In this document: positions 1-11,167 of the stretch, one piece after another
How the letters are laid out: each line of letters starts with the position of its first letter
Numbering within the stretch: the stretch's first letter is position 1
NCBI GenBank assembly: GCA_009760855.2
Contig: WPIO01000061.1
Coordinates: 1,133,501 to 1,193,500 of the forward strand
Direction of reading: 5' to 3'
From: Cristatella mucedo
Lineage: Eukaryota; Bryozoa; Phylactolaemata; Cristatellidae
Length of the DNA stretch: 60,000 bases
Program-made: the position numbers and the translations under genes
Notes under the pieces: generated by a model
Told to the model about the DNA's origin: nothing
The model's input: only the letters and a program-made list of their open reading frames with translations
The model's database searches: none

Positions 1-164
1 GCGCACGGGTCGGGCAAACCGGGAGAGCAGAGATCTTTTGCGGCTACTAGCTACAGCCGATACCCTATGAAGGCAAATGACAGGCGAGGGCACTAAACAC
101 GAAGTGTGCCTCACCATTCCGATTGGTTAGGAAACTGGAGCATCAAGCCGGCTGAGCATTGACT
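1..164. other. unannotated stretch
   Basis: I see no coding pattern or recognisable repeat here. It lies downstream (3' side) of the ankyrin gene fragment on the minus strand, so it could be intronic or intergenic. Confidence 0.4.
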
Positions 165-895
165 TTAGTAATATTAATGACGTAAATAATAGTAATAATA
201 TATATGATATAGCTACCTCAGAGAAATCTTTCTCACGTTTGCTGCAAAGGAAGCAAAATCGACGGGTTAGTGGTAGCATGCTCAATGACAACAAGAATAG
301 CATGGTTAGGGGTGACATGCACAGAGTCAGCATGCAAGTATTGTTAGTGGTAGTATGCAGTGTCAACACGAATAAGCACGTAAAGGTCGAATCACAGGGA
401 CCCAGTAGATGCTGTATTAATTAATAATTTATTACACGAGATGCACTTATAGTTTTATTTTAAATGTAGTCAAGTCAGGGGATGTCATGACGCAAGCCGG
501 GAGCAAGTTCCAGACTTTGGGAAAATGCGACTAAAGACAAAGTCTCCAAAGGATTTGAGGTTCGTACGAGGTATAGGTAAGCGATTAGATTATGAAAAGC
601 CAGTGTTACAATGCTTAGCCTTGGGGGAGTAGATCTGATAGGTAGGCTGCAGCCATAGAATAAAGAGGCCTAAAAGTGAATGACAGAACCTTGAAGTCGG
701 TGCATTTTTTGACTGGTAGCCAGTGCAGGTCCGCGAGAAGTGGTGTGACGTTGTAACTGCGACACTCACGACAGACAAGCCTAGCTGCAGAGTTTTGCAC
801 CAGCTGCAAGCACCTGATTGCACAAGCCGGTAGACCAGCAAGCAGTGAGTTAAACAAGGTCAAGACTGGATGTCATAAATGCATGGACTAATGGC
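165..895 (-). mobile_element. LINE-A 3' fragment
   Basis: A minus-strand copy of the LINE-A family (CR1/L2-type non-LTR retrotransposon). The tail side (165-260) keeps the TTA-rich end and a decayed version of the 3' stem-loop. The 590-863 part encodes the end of the reverse transcriptase ORF, including LQLVQNSAARLV and LHWLPV, which are typical of this clade. Frames are interrupted, so the copy is dead and 5' truncated. Confidence 0.85.
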
Positions 896-906
896 GATAT
901 GGTATC

Positions 907-955
907 CCTGTCTAAACAAGCCCTATCTAAACAAGCCCTGTCTAAACAAGCCGGA
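907..955 (+). repeat. short tandem repeat, 14 bp x 3
   Basis: The unit TGTCTAAACAAGCC occurs three times in a row with one substitution in the middle copy. It lies at the 5' edge of the LINE-A fragment. It reads as QALSKQALSKQA on the plus strand, but that ORF has no other support. Confidence 0.8.
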
Positions 956-1129
956 CATTGTGAGCAGTCAAAGAACTGGAAAAGGAATGGGTACCTCTGT
1001 GATTTAAAAGCTCCCTTTCCTAATAAGTGGCGTTTGCATACTCAAATCCAAGCCTGTTTACAGCCATTGCTGCAAGATCGTCGAAAATTATAATTAAAAT
1101 CACGGCAACAAATCTTGTCCTGCACACAA

Positions 1130-1640
1130 AAGCATTCTAAGGACAATTTATGAGGACAGAGCAAATGCTGACTGGGCAGAACAGGTGGAATTTTAGCTTC
1201 TTTCAAAATGCCGTCAAGTAAGGAGATGCCATGACACCAGTCAAGAATGAAGTCCAGGCTGCTTGCAAAATTAAGACTGTTTTCTAAGGATTTAAATTTG
1301 ATTTTAGGCACAGCTAAACTACCTGAGTCCAAAGAGCAGGCGATACGATGCAAAACCTGACTGGGAGGTCTTTTTGATGGGTAGGCTGGATCCAGAAGAT
1401 GGTGAGCCTCAAAAGTCAGAACCTAACAATCGATATGCTTCTTGACAAGGACCCAGCGCAGCTCGATGAGAAACGGCGCAGCGTGGCAGGTGCGATACAT
1501 AATTTCCAGACAGAATTCAGTGCAGCATTCATGTGAATTGTAATCAGAGACTGATATTTGGGCAAGGTTCACAGCACCTGATGTCCTGGTATCCAACGTA
1601 GGAAGCCTGGATTTTGCAACCAAGGTCGATGGGACTTAAC
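1130..1640 (-). mobile_element. degenerate LINE-A fragment
   Basis: A decayed minus-strand LINE-A copy. Blocks such as the CHAAPFLIELRWVLVKKHIDC region (1423-1500) align by eye with the 'LHWLPVKQRIDF' segment of better copies, and 1200-1330 resembles the segment just before the 3' UTR. It has many stops and frame changes. Confidence 0.6.
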
Positions 1641-2630
1641 CTTCAAACCTTGTCGAACGCCTCGATAATGAATACCATCTAGGCTCCACCATGCACAATC
1701 TATTTACTACATTTGCACCAATTAGAAAAAAATCCGGCTTTTTGCCTCAGCCATATTTACCATTTTTACAAAAAAGTGCATTAGAAGCCATTTGAAAATA
1801 ATAACAAGGGATGGAGAATTTGGGCATACAAAATCAATTAGTCAGCTTCATTCAGGAGCAGACGCTCAGTCAGAGAGCAGCCTGAGCCAGTCGCAGAGCA
1901 GCAGCATGGCCTGGCAGCAGTTATTTGTAAGACATTTTCGGTCAAACATGTCACGTATTTCCAGCACTTTGAATTTGAGAAGAGTCCAGCATTTGTAGCC
2001 ATAGGGCCGTGCAAGAACATGGCTTCACAGACCCAAGTGGTAAGGCAATGCCGGCAATCTCAGGCCTTCTGCCTTGGAACCAAGCACATCAGGTGCTGGG
2101 AATATGGGAGCCTTGGCCGAACAGCAGCCACAAATTACAATAAGCATAGAGTATATTCAACGTTGCATTGGTTACGGAAAACATAAGTCACAATTACCAC
2201 ATTACATGACTTCTCATTAACCTGCATTTGCTACACATCAAGCAGCATATCGATTTCAAGGCTTGCAGTCACTCATGCCCCTACGGTTTCTTCCTCCAAA
2301 CTACATATAAAAAATAATTCCTAATCAGGCTTTCCTCGCAACACCCACTCTTCTAACTCAAGTCGTCTAACTGCCCATCAATAGTCAGGCATAGCTAATA
2401 AATGAGAGGCTGTGACGAGGCCACCAATGGTTTGAGGAAAAACCTTTCGAAAACGACTGTGCATCAATACAAACATGAGTCCCAAGACCGATTATTGTAG
2501 GAGGGCTACTCCACTGCACCACACAATCCAGGAGCACTTCGAGCATATCGAACACACATAACGGTTACAAGCCGTGAGGGGTTGACATGAGCATGAGACA
2601 TAGCTAGACAAGCAAGTGAGGCAAGTGAGC
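1641..2630. other. unannotated stretch
   Basis: No protein family, splice-flanked exon or clear repeat recognised on either strand. There are short A-rich runs only. Confidence 0.35.
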
Positions 2631-3185
2631 TCATGATGAGCCTCTTGCCTTTGCTCCAAAGAGCAGCATCTCGAACACGTTCTCTTGGTCTGGTGTCGCT
2701 TTCTTGAGAAGTGGCCAGACTATAGCTTTTTTGAAAGGTGCTGGGACATGACCTGAGGCTAATGATATATTAATGATGTTAGTTATGCATGGCAGCAGCA
2801 GATCAATGCAACGTAGGAGCAGGACAGTGGGAATAGGGTCCAGAGGACTTGTTGTCTTCTTTGATTGAGATACGAACTTTAGCACTAGATCACTAGTGAC
2901 CTGCTTAAATGCAGACATTGAGGTGCAGCCAGGAACCGAGGAACAGCATTCTAGTGGGGAGGTTGTCATCGCAGGGATGGATTCCCTGATCTTGTCTATC
3001 TTCTGCACAAAGAATCAAGAGAAGCAACCGGCTAGATCATCACAAGGATCATCAGGTAAGGAGCTAATCTGGGAACGCCTTCAGCTTCACGGTAGGGAAG
3101 CCTTCAGCTTCACGGTACACATTATAGGACAGCCAATTCTTTTTAGAATTAGGCTGAAAAGGTTTTCAGGCAGAGCTCTTTCATA
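2631..3185 (-). mobile_element. LINE-A reverse transcriptase N-terminal fragment
   Basis: The minus-strand translation at 3008-2640 contains SPLDPIPTVLLLRCIDLLLP followed by ITNIINISLASGHVPAPFKK and PLLKKATPDQ. This is the hallmark start of CR1/L2-type reverse transcriptase. The catalytic palm is missing from this fragment. The same SPLDPI segment recurs in the deleted copy at about 41.4 kb. Confidence 0.8.
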
Positions 3186-3525
3186 AGCAGATATCCGGAC
3201 TTCCCCAAAATGAGGTCTAACCACTTTCATTTAGAGAGGCTGAAAAACCCATTGTATTGGCACTTCAGGACACACACAATCACTGTCTGCCTTTGAAAAG
3301 GCAAACATATCTCTCATAAAAGAAGCCACAGAACGTTTATGGAGAGGCTAACTAGTCCTTAGAACGATGCACCTTTGATGCAATGGTTCAGAGTCGCTTC
3401 CATAGCCTCAGGTCACACCGAAAAGTAATAAACAAGCCCGAATTTTAGCCATGTTATGTAGCTGGAAGTAGGCAGACTTGACTGTTGAGCTGACGTGGTC
3501 GTCTAATGAAAGGTTACTTTAGAAC
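3186..3525. other. unannotated stretch
   Basis: Nothing recognised. It lies between two LINE-A pieces and may be decayed LINE sequence. Confidence 0.3.
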
Positions 3526-3860
3526 ATGACCCCTAGATTACGGGCAGATTCAACAGAAGATATGCTTATGCGTGCTGACACTGTGCATGCTACCACTAAC
3601 TACATTTGCATGCTGACCCTGTGCATGTCACCCCTAACCATGTTATTCATGTTTATCAAGCATGATATTACTCACCATTCAATTGTGCTTCCCTTTGCAG
3701 TAAATGTAAGGCACCTAGAAAGAGATTGAGTTCTCTGAGGGTGCTTTATAATAATAATAATAATGCACTTGATAAAGCGCCCCTAGAGAACTTAATCTCT
3801 TTCTAGGCGCTTTACATTTGCTGCAAAGAAAGTTATCAAGTGCATTATTATTATTATGCT
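3526..3860 (+). mobile_element. LINE-A 3' UTR with a short inverted LINE-A tail inside it
   Basis: The plus-strand LINE-A 3' UTR runs from about 3550 (GTGCATGTCACCCCTAACC) to its stem-loop at 3705-3750. At 3751-3831 a minus-strand LINE-A tail follows: (TAA)n, GCACTTGATAAAGCGCC and the inverted stem-loop. The plus-strand tail then resumes with TATCAAGTGCATTATTATT. So a roughly 80-bp LINE-A tail seems to have inserted into the 3' end of another copy, leaving a large inverted repeat. Confidence 0.75.
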
Positions 3861-3884
3861 GACAGAGCCGATAGTGAGCGTTAA

Positions 3885-3985
3885 CCTTATCAATTTCTGA
3901 ATCATTTTTGGTTTGCCCCACAACTAGTAAGTTGGTTTTATCGCCAAAATCCTGTACTGGCCACAGCAAGCAGATGATAACCCTT
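3885..3985 (-). mobile_element. LINE-A reverse transcriptase fragment
   Basis: The minus strand carries the segment that in the best copy (36.8-38.2 kb) reads DDKTNLLVMGKP (here DKTNLLVVGQ). It is about 100 bp long and has no tail. Confidence 0.7.
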
Positions 3986-3999
3986 AAATGTTAGCCGAT

Positions 4000-4190
4000 T
4001 CAAACTAATTTATATAATGGCGGAACAGCCCTATAGGCTATCACCACTGCTTGCAATAGCCAATGAAGGATCTGTCTGCTGCAGGACTCGAACCGATGAC
4101 CCGGGTCTAAGAGCGCAAGCATCTTGCCCCTGGGGTGAGGCCCTGGGGCATGCTCTTCTGCTGCTTCATAAATGACTCTGATTTCCATCA
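4000..4190 (-). mobile_element. SINE-B (tRNA-derived)
   Basis: Read on the minus strand, it has a tRNA-like head with a good RNA polymerase III B box (GGTTCGAGTCC, near 4084-4095), then the SINE-B body with the CAAGCAGTGGTGATAGCC hairpin and a short tail. It belongs to the subfamily whose head carries GACCCGGGTC. Confidence 0.75.
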
Positions 4191-4735
4191 GCTAACTAGA
4201 AGCTTGTCGGCGATTCAGCTTTAACATCTTTCTCCGCAAGGGGCTTTTTTAGATGGGGCTAGAAAGTTTACTATAGCTGACGTTCAGTATCAGTTACCAG
4301 AGGGGGCTACAATTATTTTTTGAAGGGATCACATTTTATTGTTGTAAACAGGCGGTATTTATACAAGTTGCTAGGTCATACCGAGCAGCTAGACTTCGAT
4401 TCGCTGACACGGGTCTCCAAATAGGAATGCAAATTTCATTCTAGTGCATCCAATGAGGCTTATGGGTAGCTTGCTTGAGGTAGAAGCAGGGGACTTGCCT
4501 GAACTTTATTAAGAGCTAAACTTGAAATTATACTGAACAGCTAAAAAAAAAGTGAGAGTTGGTGGCAAGTTTTTATAGGAACTAAAGAGCTTTTCAAGTC
4601 TATTTATCAGTTAAGTCCATAAACTTCAAGCCAAACTTGTGCGTTAGCTCCCCACACATCAACATCCTGGCCGAAACCATGTCCAGCATGTCACAGAACT
4701 GAACTCAAATGGCCATGAATCTGAAGAAATCTACA
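4191..4735. other. unannotated stretch
   Basis: AT-rich sequence with no recognised gene or repeat, just before the left end of the Tc1-like element. Confidence 0.35.
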
Positions 4736-5103
4736 CCCACCAGCAAACGTATTTACGAGGAGCATTAGGCACCAACTACTTAGTAACTATTCACTCTCGG
4801 AGGTCTCCCATCGGCGAGGAACGGCTTTTACATAAACCTGATTGTTTGCATAAATAATTGACCCAATATCGATGGCTGTATCTACGATAACTGTTAGAAA
4901 CAAAACACCCCGGCGGCTAATAACGATATCTTACCTTTAAACATGGCCAGACTTGAGTTTTGACTTACAGTTTGATTATCGTACTTGCAATCCAAACGGC
5001 CAATCATTTTTCTGCTCATTCACTTGTTCGCTGGAGGGGAGTTGTTTTTGCACTTCCTAGCCACACCAATCATGTGGAGCTACTCCTACGGTGCTTATCT
5101 GCC

Positions 5104-6173
5104 ATGGGAAAGACAAAGGACCTAAAGAGTGAAATCGAAGGGCAAATCGTCGCCTATCACAAGATGGGTCTTTGCAACGTGAAGGTGGCATGGAAGCTTG
5201 GTTCAAGTCAGAGATATATGTCAGATATAACCTGGAGTATTTTCAGGGTGGTAGAACGGACGTCTTACTACGTTCCGGCTACTCATGTTTGACAACAAAA
5301 AAGATTACCGTCTGCTAAAACTGGCTGCATTGGGTCGAAATAAAGCATCACTTCGAACTCTCTCCATGACCTTAGAAGAGGCCACCGGCAAGGCTATAAG
5401 TGTTGATAGGGTTCGTAGGAGGCCTACAGCGGAGGGAATTTACAGAAAAATTGATAAACATAAGCCTTTAATTAACGAACGACGACCAAATTGCCGGCTG
5501 CAGTGGACCTGAAAACATGCTCACTTTACAGCAGCCGATTTGAGCAGTATTCTACGAACCGATGAAAGTAAAGTCATGGTCCACGGAGATGGCAAGCGGA
5601 GGAATTTCGTCAGTCGAACAAAAGGTGAAAAGTACGGCACCCAGAATGCTTGCAATCTATGCTCAAGAAAGGAGGTAGAAGTGTGCTTGCTTGGTCGTGT
5701 TTTTTGGCTTCCGATGTAGGAACTTACACCAAATCAATGGGATTACGGGCAGGAATGAGTTCATGGACATTGTTAAAAATGTTAGCATGCCCTGTGCCAG
5801 AGCTCCTGTGGGGGAGGACTATGTTTGGCAAATGGATAATGATCCCCAGCATACTGAGTGCGCAATAAAGCAATTCCTAGCCATTTCAGATTCAAAGTCT
5901 TTAGTTGGCCAAGCCAATCTGCCGATCTCAACCTTATTGAACATCTGTGGGACAGGTTGGACCACTCACTTCGAGCTGAGAACAGTATCTCGTAGGTTGG
6001 ACCACTCACTTCGAGCTGAGAACAGTATCTCGTCTTCCCACGAGTAGCTTTTTGGTTGGCTTAATCATCTGCGGGACTGTATTACTCTGGATGTTTGCCG
6101 AAAGCTGACTAGGTCAATGCCTTGGCGAATACATGAAGTCACAAAGAACAGGGGTAGTCCGACCTCATATTGA
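5104..6173 (+). pseudogene. Tc1-like transposase, frameshifted
   Basis: The start MGKTKDL with a following helix-turn-helix region is the classic Tc1 N terminus. The second part (5285-5512) has the paired-like domain with SVDRVRRRP and ends near NCRLQW. The catalytic core is split over frames: TDESKVMV (about 5560), SVLAWSCF (about 5675), MDNDPQHTE (about 5835) and LNLIEHLWDRL (about 5930). These supply the three acidic positions of the DDE/D family. The C-terminal SPTSY and stop TGA at 6171 match the family end. Several frameshifts and a 40-bp tandem duplication at 5954-6033 make it non-functional. The element lies in or near the ankyrin gene and is unrelated to it. Confidence 0.85.
5954..6033 (+). 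repeat. 40-bp tandem duplication in the transposase
   Basis: Two perfect 40-bp copies (5954-5993 and 5994-6033), beginning AGGTTGGACCACTCACTTCG. The added 40 bp shift the reading frame just after the final acidic catalytic residue. Confidence 0.95.
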
Positions 6174-6354
6174 TGTGAGTACCCATTAGTGCATGTAAAA
6201 CCTTAGTTATGATAATGGAAAATATGAAAACGCCTCGTGCACATGTTCTTAGTGTGGTTCGATGAAAAGCGAGTCAATCAACTGATGGGAAAGGGGCTTG
6301 GTGGTGGTACATATTCACCCTCGTAAATACTTTTGCATTTGAGTGTATAACTGA

Positions 6355-7310
6355 GGGCTGAAATGGTTATTAGAAAGCAGCAAGAAAAGGCAAACCAGAT
6401 CCCTAGGTTAGTCAGACGTCGCTTTCTACACTGAGATGGACCCAATCAGAGATTGTGATCAGCAACGGATGACGAGGAACAAGCCAAGTGCATGACAGGC
6501 TATGAATAGAAAACAAAAGAGCTGGTAAGTAAGCAGCTGTCCACTGACTTGCATCTTCTCCTGCTGTTTCACTCTTTTAGTAGTCGCCTGTGTCCCGAAA
6601 AGGCAAAACCGCCAGGTCTGCGACATTGCCAACAATCACTGCATTTCACTCATGTTTCGAGCTGGTTTCGTTGTAGGGCCTTGCCTCGATGCAACGAATA
6701 TGCTGCCTGTTGTTAAGGTCACAGCTGATGGAGCCAGCTCAGGTTGCTAGCGATCATGTATTGCACAGCATTTAGTCTTCGTGGTTGACTAGATACCTGC
6801 TTAACCCGCAAAACTGGTGAGCATTTGCACAAGTTTGTAATTAAAACAGAAAGAAATCCCTTTAGCTTTTTACCACCGAAACGACATCCCAAATCTACAC
6901 TAGCCAATTTACCGGATGCAGTGCTGTACCCATCTCCGGCTACCCCCCCCCAGCTGACCAGTGAGGATTCAAGTAGGCTTCGGAGTGCTTTGTAGGACCA
7001 GTGAGTATTCAAGTAGCCCGGCTTGCCGGAGGCTTACGACAAAAAACTAAGCCAACTGACATCCTACAGACAGTCATGATGGCTTGCTTCCTTGGCAGAA
7101 TCAACCGGAGACAACTGGATGGGGACCAAGCCAACCAGCCAGCACTTTCTTCGGAGGTTCATCTTGATATGCTGCTAGTCAACCGACCGACCAAAAAAAG
7201 TACCCCTCTTCAATCCACAAGGCAGCAAAGGTCAGCTAGCATTGCCTGTGCAATTCAATCAATAGTCTAGCAGCCAGACTCACCAGCTGCTGCAGTTAAT
7301 ACAGTATTAA
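6355..7310. other. unannotated stretch
   Basis: No gene recognised. A near-duplicate pair lies at 6957-7017, with 'CCAGTGAG.ATTCAAGTAG' occurring twice about 40 bp apart. The ORFs here have no family match that I recognise. Confidence 0.35.
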
Positions 7311-7314
7311 TTAA

Positions 7315-7460
7315 ATATAATTTATTTGTATAACACCCCAAGAGAACTTAATCACTATTCAGGTGCTTCATATATGCCTCGGGGCTCGAGCCCACGACCT
7401 CAGCCAGACCTTGGTCGGGGCGAGCACCTTAACCACTGGAACAAACCAGCTCGGCAATTG
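7315..7460 (-). mobile_element. SINE-A (tRNA-derived, LINE-A tail)
   Basis: On the minus strand it runs from CCGAGCTGGTTTG..CCAG.GGTTAAGGTGC (A-box region), through GGGCTCGAGCCCCG (B-box region), to a tail with GCACCTGAATAG.GATTAAGTTCTC and a short AT tail. The tail is a relative of the LINE-A 3' stem-loop. Confidence 0.85.
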
Positions 7461-9300
7461 AATATGCTAGGTCGGTGTACTAGTAAGGATAATTCCCCGA
7501 AATCCATCTCCAAGCTCAGCTTTTGGCACAGCTATTTTTACTACTGAGGTCAAAGTCAGAGAGAAATGTCAATGGGAATTTTCTTCTGACTCAAGAAGTA
7601 AGGCCTGCACACAATTTTCAGTACGATCCTAAGGCGATCAATCGGTATGAGCAGCACTACGACCAAAACGAGATCTGAATAAATTAGATTGAGAGGATGT
7701 AGAAAAACATCCTAAAATAGTACCAACCCAGTGGTAGGGGGACATGATCGTTGAGTGTGCTGCTATATCTGCATTAACAGGATGGTTCTGAGGCTACTTT
7801 GCTGGTCTGCTTCCACAAAGTATGCCGACATACTTCGTTTTAAAGGATGACAAAGCACACGAATATTCCATGAACAACGACGACTGGTTCACCAGCATGC
7901 TTTTGCTAGGAAGCAAACATACAAGCAATGAGAACTCAAGCTTGTAGTCACATAGCCAGTGTCAATCGTTCCTCAATCAAACGATTGAAGAACCCCGCAA
8001 AAACGCCGGCGATCCTCGGCTGACATTCGGACGTTCAATCGCAAATCTGATTTAGCATATACCCTAGCAGAGTGAACTTGACCTAAGGAGTGATTAAGCT
8101 AATTAACAAGGACTGCTCATTGTACAGGCATCTTCATTCCAGAGAAAGTCAGAAAGCTAGATTGCTGAGCTGGCAATGACAGCAGTCCATTGTAGATACC
8201 TTGACAAGCAATGTTGACCTGGGGATGGCCGAAGGAACTGCAAATGCAATTGCGAGTCGAATACAGAGTTCTTGAATAGGGATGTTCTGCAAGGCAACAT
8301 GGTAACACCACTAGCAGCAACCAAGGCAGCATGGCAACCAGTAAGTGGCATTGGCACAAATCCAGCTGCCTGGAACCCGATTGCCCATCTAGCTTGGCAG
8401 TTCAAGGTACATAACAATGATATGAAGCTAAAGACTGACACACCGAGAGACAAATGGATCCGACTACTTTGCCAATCGGCTTCAGCCACACTAACAGGTT
8501 TACCAGTTCCTCGTGCCAGTGGGCAGCTTGCCATGACCAAGGGTACTGATCGGCCAGGCAAAGTGAGGAGCCACTAGGATTGAGAGAAGCCTCCAAATAA
8601 ATGCCAGCTTATTGGCAAGGTCCAAGCGAACCGTTGGACCCTGCTACTGTCCTGAGCTAGCTGTGGCAGGTGATCCAATGCAAGCATGCGTAAGCCATAG
8701 AGTTCTACCAGTAGTCTCCACCAATCTCGGTGTGCTGTAGCCTGCAGTCCTCTTGGTTAGATGAACAGACGGCTGGTTCACCATGCTAACAGCATCTGGC
8801 CTTAATTTTCAGTGTAGGCCAGTGAAACTGCACAATCTCCAACCGGTACAGGCTCTGTGCGAGATCAGTGAGATCGCATACTCATCTTTTGTTTTACTAT
8901 GCCAAATTTCCTTGGACAGCCACATGGCAGACGTGCCTGGTCGTGTACCAGCACGATTCAAACTACTTACAACAGATTTCGTAACTCGTAAGAGCAATAA
9001 CAATTGATCTACTCGGCACCACATGCAAGCCAGATGCACACAGAACACGCACACAGCACGCAGACCAACCCAGGCATGCAATCAAGCCAGTGCTCTGACT
9101 AACAGCTAAACTCCGGCTTCTCCAAGCACTTCAACATGTTTGCTTGACCTTTCCCACTGATTACAGCTCTATGTCTCAATTAGGGTCGAGGATGTCGTGA
9201 GGGTCTGGGGGTCGTGAGTATCTTCTTATACTGTTTTAAAATGCTCGCCTAAGCATGATAGCTGTGTGTTTTTGCATGCACGTTAATAATAGTAACACAG
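7461..9300. other. unannotated stretch, no recognised gene
   Basis: Some ORFs of 80-134 codons overlap on both strands at 8117-8577, but none shows a known domain, a splice-flanked exon or a convincing codon pattern. I saw no further ankyrin repeat for the host gene here. Confidence 0.35.
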
Positions 9301-9480
9301 TTGCATTCAGCACCCTCGGAGAACCCAATCTCTTTATAGGCACTTAACAATGTGCATGCCATTTATCCCTGGTTATTGATTCTCTTGTAGCAAGGTGTAG
9401 GTCACCTGGGCCAAGATTATGTTCTCTTAGGGTGCTATAGAAGCAACGTATCGTTATAATTATTATTATTATTGTAGTGT
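9300..9480 (+). repeat. fold-back repeat, copy 1 (LINE/SINE tail-like ends)
   Basis: The left end, AGCACCCTCGGAGAACCCAA at 9309, is the inverted partner of the right end, TTATGTTCTCTTAGGGTGCT at about 9416-9435. The right end continues to TATCGTTATAATTATTATTATT. A second copy with the same arrangement lies at 22680-22855. Both arms resemble the SINE-A/LINE-A tail stem-loop. Confidence 0.55.
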
Positions 9481-9484
9481 CATC

Positions 9485-10975
9485 TCGGCTTAGTGGAGGC
9501 CTGGCAACCTCGACATTGAAACGTTGGCAATCTAGATCAGACAGTGGTACACATTATTAGTGGCTCCAGAGTTACAACCGAAAAATGATATGTTCTAATC
9601 TATAGTTTTTACCGTGAAGACCAGAACAACTGTAGTTACGATCGCTAAATAGTACTTTAGGGTTGGCAGTAAGTTGTACACCTGCGGCTGGTGCAGTAAA
9701 GATGTGGCCATATGAAGCTGTAACACCGACTGCTCTATATTAGCAAAAATAGACTTGTTGTAATTAGGTATAGACGTTCTTCATTGTTGTCGTGCTCTGC
9801 TACCGTCGGCATGCCTGCATGCACCCTGGCAGCATCTACGACTTGTTAGCATTGAGGCACTGGCTCCACTGGTATCAGTCATGCGTCAGGGAGGACAGAC
9901 ACCAGTCATGTGGGCAGTGTTTGCTCAAAAGACTTTAGTGCAGGAACTGCTACAGCACAGTCTTCGAATTTGGTGTCACTAGTGTTGGATAATCGCCGAG
10001 GAACCTTAGCAACCATGTTTTTCGAGTCTCAAGCTAGTGACTATTTTGGTGAGTGGTGTGCCTGAAGCTTGTCTTTCGATCAAGGTGGGTATAAGACTTG
10101 AGATACAAAGGCAAGAGATATAAAAGTATTGAGGATATAAGGATTAAGCAATACTAAGCACTGTTCGAGAAATTGAATGTCCAAGTGCTAGATTGGCTGT
10201 TTACTCTATAAAATGAACAAGATTCTGGTGCTAAACCTCAGTGAATTTAAGAGTCGTGCTTAAATCTAGCTTGCAGATCAGTGCCAAGCTGAACTTAAGG
10301 ATATTGTGGGAAAGTGCCTACCACTAATAGCACAGAGGATAATGCTCGCAGCTTGAGAGAATCTCGATGAATTACAGCCTCTATTTATTGAGAGTGCTAT
10401 TGCTGGGTGCAGATACAAGACATTTGAACCACAGATTAACAGCAGGTTTTTTGGAACTAAAACCTACTGACTGCCAGCAGTTTGGCTTGAGTAATGGAGA
10501 AATACTAAGAGGCAACAATTGAAATGGGCTAATGACCAGAACTGCAATAAATTCAATCAATGTTAATCTACGAGATATCAAAAGCGATCCTACGAGACGA
10601 ATGTAGCACAAGTGCAGGCTATGGTCGGTTGATGCTCCCCCATGTGGTGAAATTAGGATACCCTATATACCCGGGCTAGCAAAGCAAGAGGGATACTAGC
10701 AATGAGTTTCTGGTATGTAAGCCTAAACTTTAAATACGATGAATGAAAAGATCGTTCTTCTTCCTATGCCAGTTATCTCAACGTGGAGCATGCGACTGAT
10801 GCTACTTGTTTCGAGTTTGCTATAATGGACACTGCTGACGTGAAAGCAATGCGACTTGTTTGTTCGAAGTGTTTTTTAAAGCCTGCTGTTGGATATATAT
10901 GCAAAGCTAAACAAGCTTGCCGAGCCCACGGATATGCGGGCAGCAGCCGGAGGAGGCGAGAGATCCTGCACTCTC
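9485..10975. other. unannotated stretch, probably intronic
   Basis: Nothing recognised. It lies just downstream of ankyrin exon 2 on the minus strand, so it should be intron if the gene continues to the left. No further ankyrin exon was found by eye. Confidence 0.4.
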
Positions 10976-10977
10976 AC

Positions 10978-11167
10978 CTTTCCAGCAGGTCTTCGACGAC
11001 CTTGGTATAACCACGGTCGGCAGCTGCATGGAGCGGACTGTGACCGTGGACGTTGGATGCGTTCACCTCGCAGCCAGCCTCGAGAAGCAGGCGCACGCTC
11101 TCGTAGCTGCCGCCGCAGCTGGCCCAGAACAGCGCGCTGCCGGAAGTCTCCCTGTCGCATTGGTTTG
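10978..11167 (-). CDS. ankyrin-repeat protein, exon 2
   Basis: This 190-bp minus-strand exon encodes most of two to three ankyrin repeats: NQCDRETSGSALFWASCGG, SYESVRLLLEAGCEVNASN, then VHGHSPLHAAADRGYTKVVE and DLLER. The acceptor is TTGTGTCGCTGCAG before 11167 and the donor is GAAAG|GTGAGAG after 10978. The exon starts with two bases that complete a codon begun in exon 1 (phase 1) and ends in phase 2. Joined to exon 1 it gives the spacing LGAS-A-NQCD, the usual 'GA.xN..D' ankyrin consensus, which is strong evidence for the join. Ankyrin repeats bind protein partners; the specific family cannot be told from this N-terminal part. The next exon should begin in phase 2 but was not located. Confidence 0.88.

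Larger units (their letters stand above)
4736..6352 (+). mobile_element. Tc1-like DNA transposon, inactive
   Basis: It contains a broken Tc1-type transposase (5104-6173). Candidate terminal inverted repeats surround GTATTTACGAGG at 4749-4760 and its reverse complement at 6319-6330; adjoining bases also partly match. The 1.6 kb length is normal for Tc1-like elements. The outermost ends and a TA target duplication could not be fixed by eye. Confidence 0.75.

Noticed and set aside
3751-3860. CRISPR-like or regularly spaced repeat near TTA tails
   Set aside because: The repeats are LINE-A tails in both orientations at irregular spacing, in animal DNA.
8117-8577. Overlapping 80-134 codon ORFs on both strands
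   Set aside because: No domain, no ankyrin pattern and no splice-flanked unit. Probably chance ORFs.
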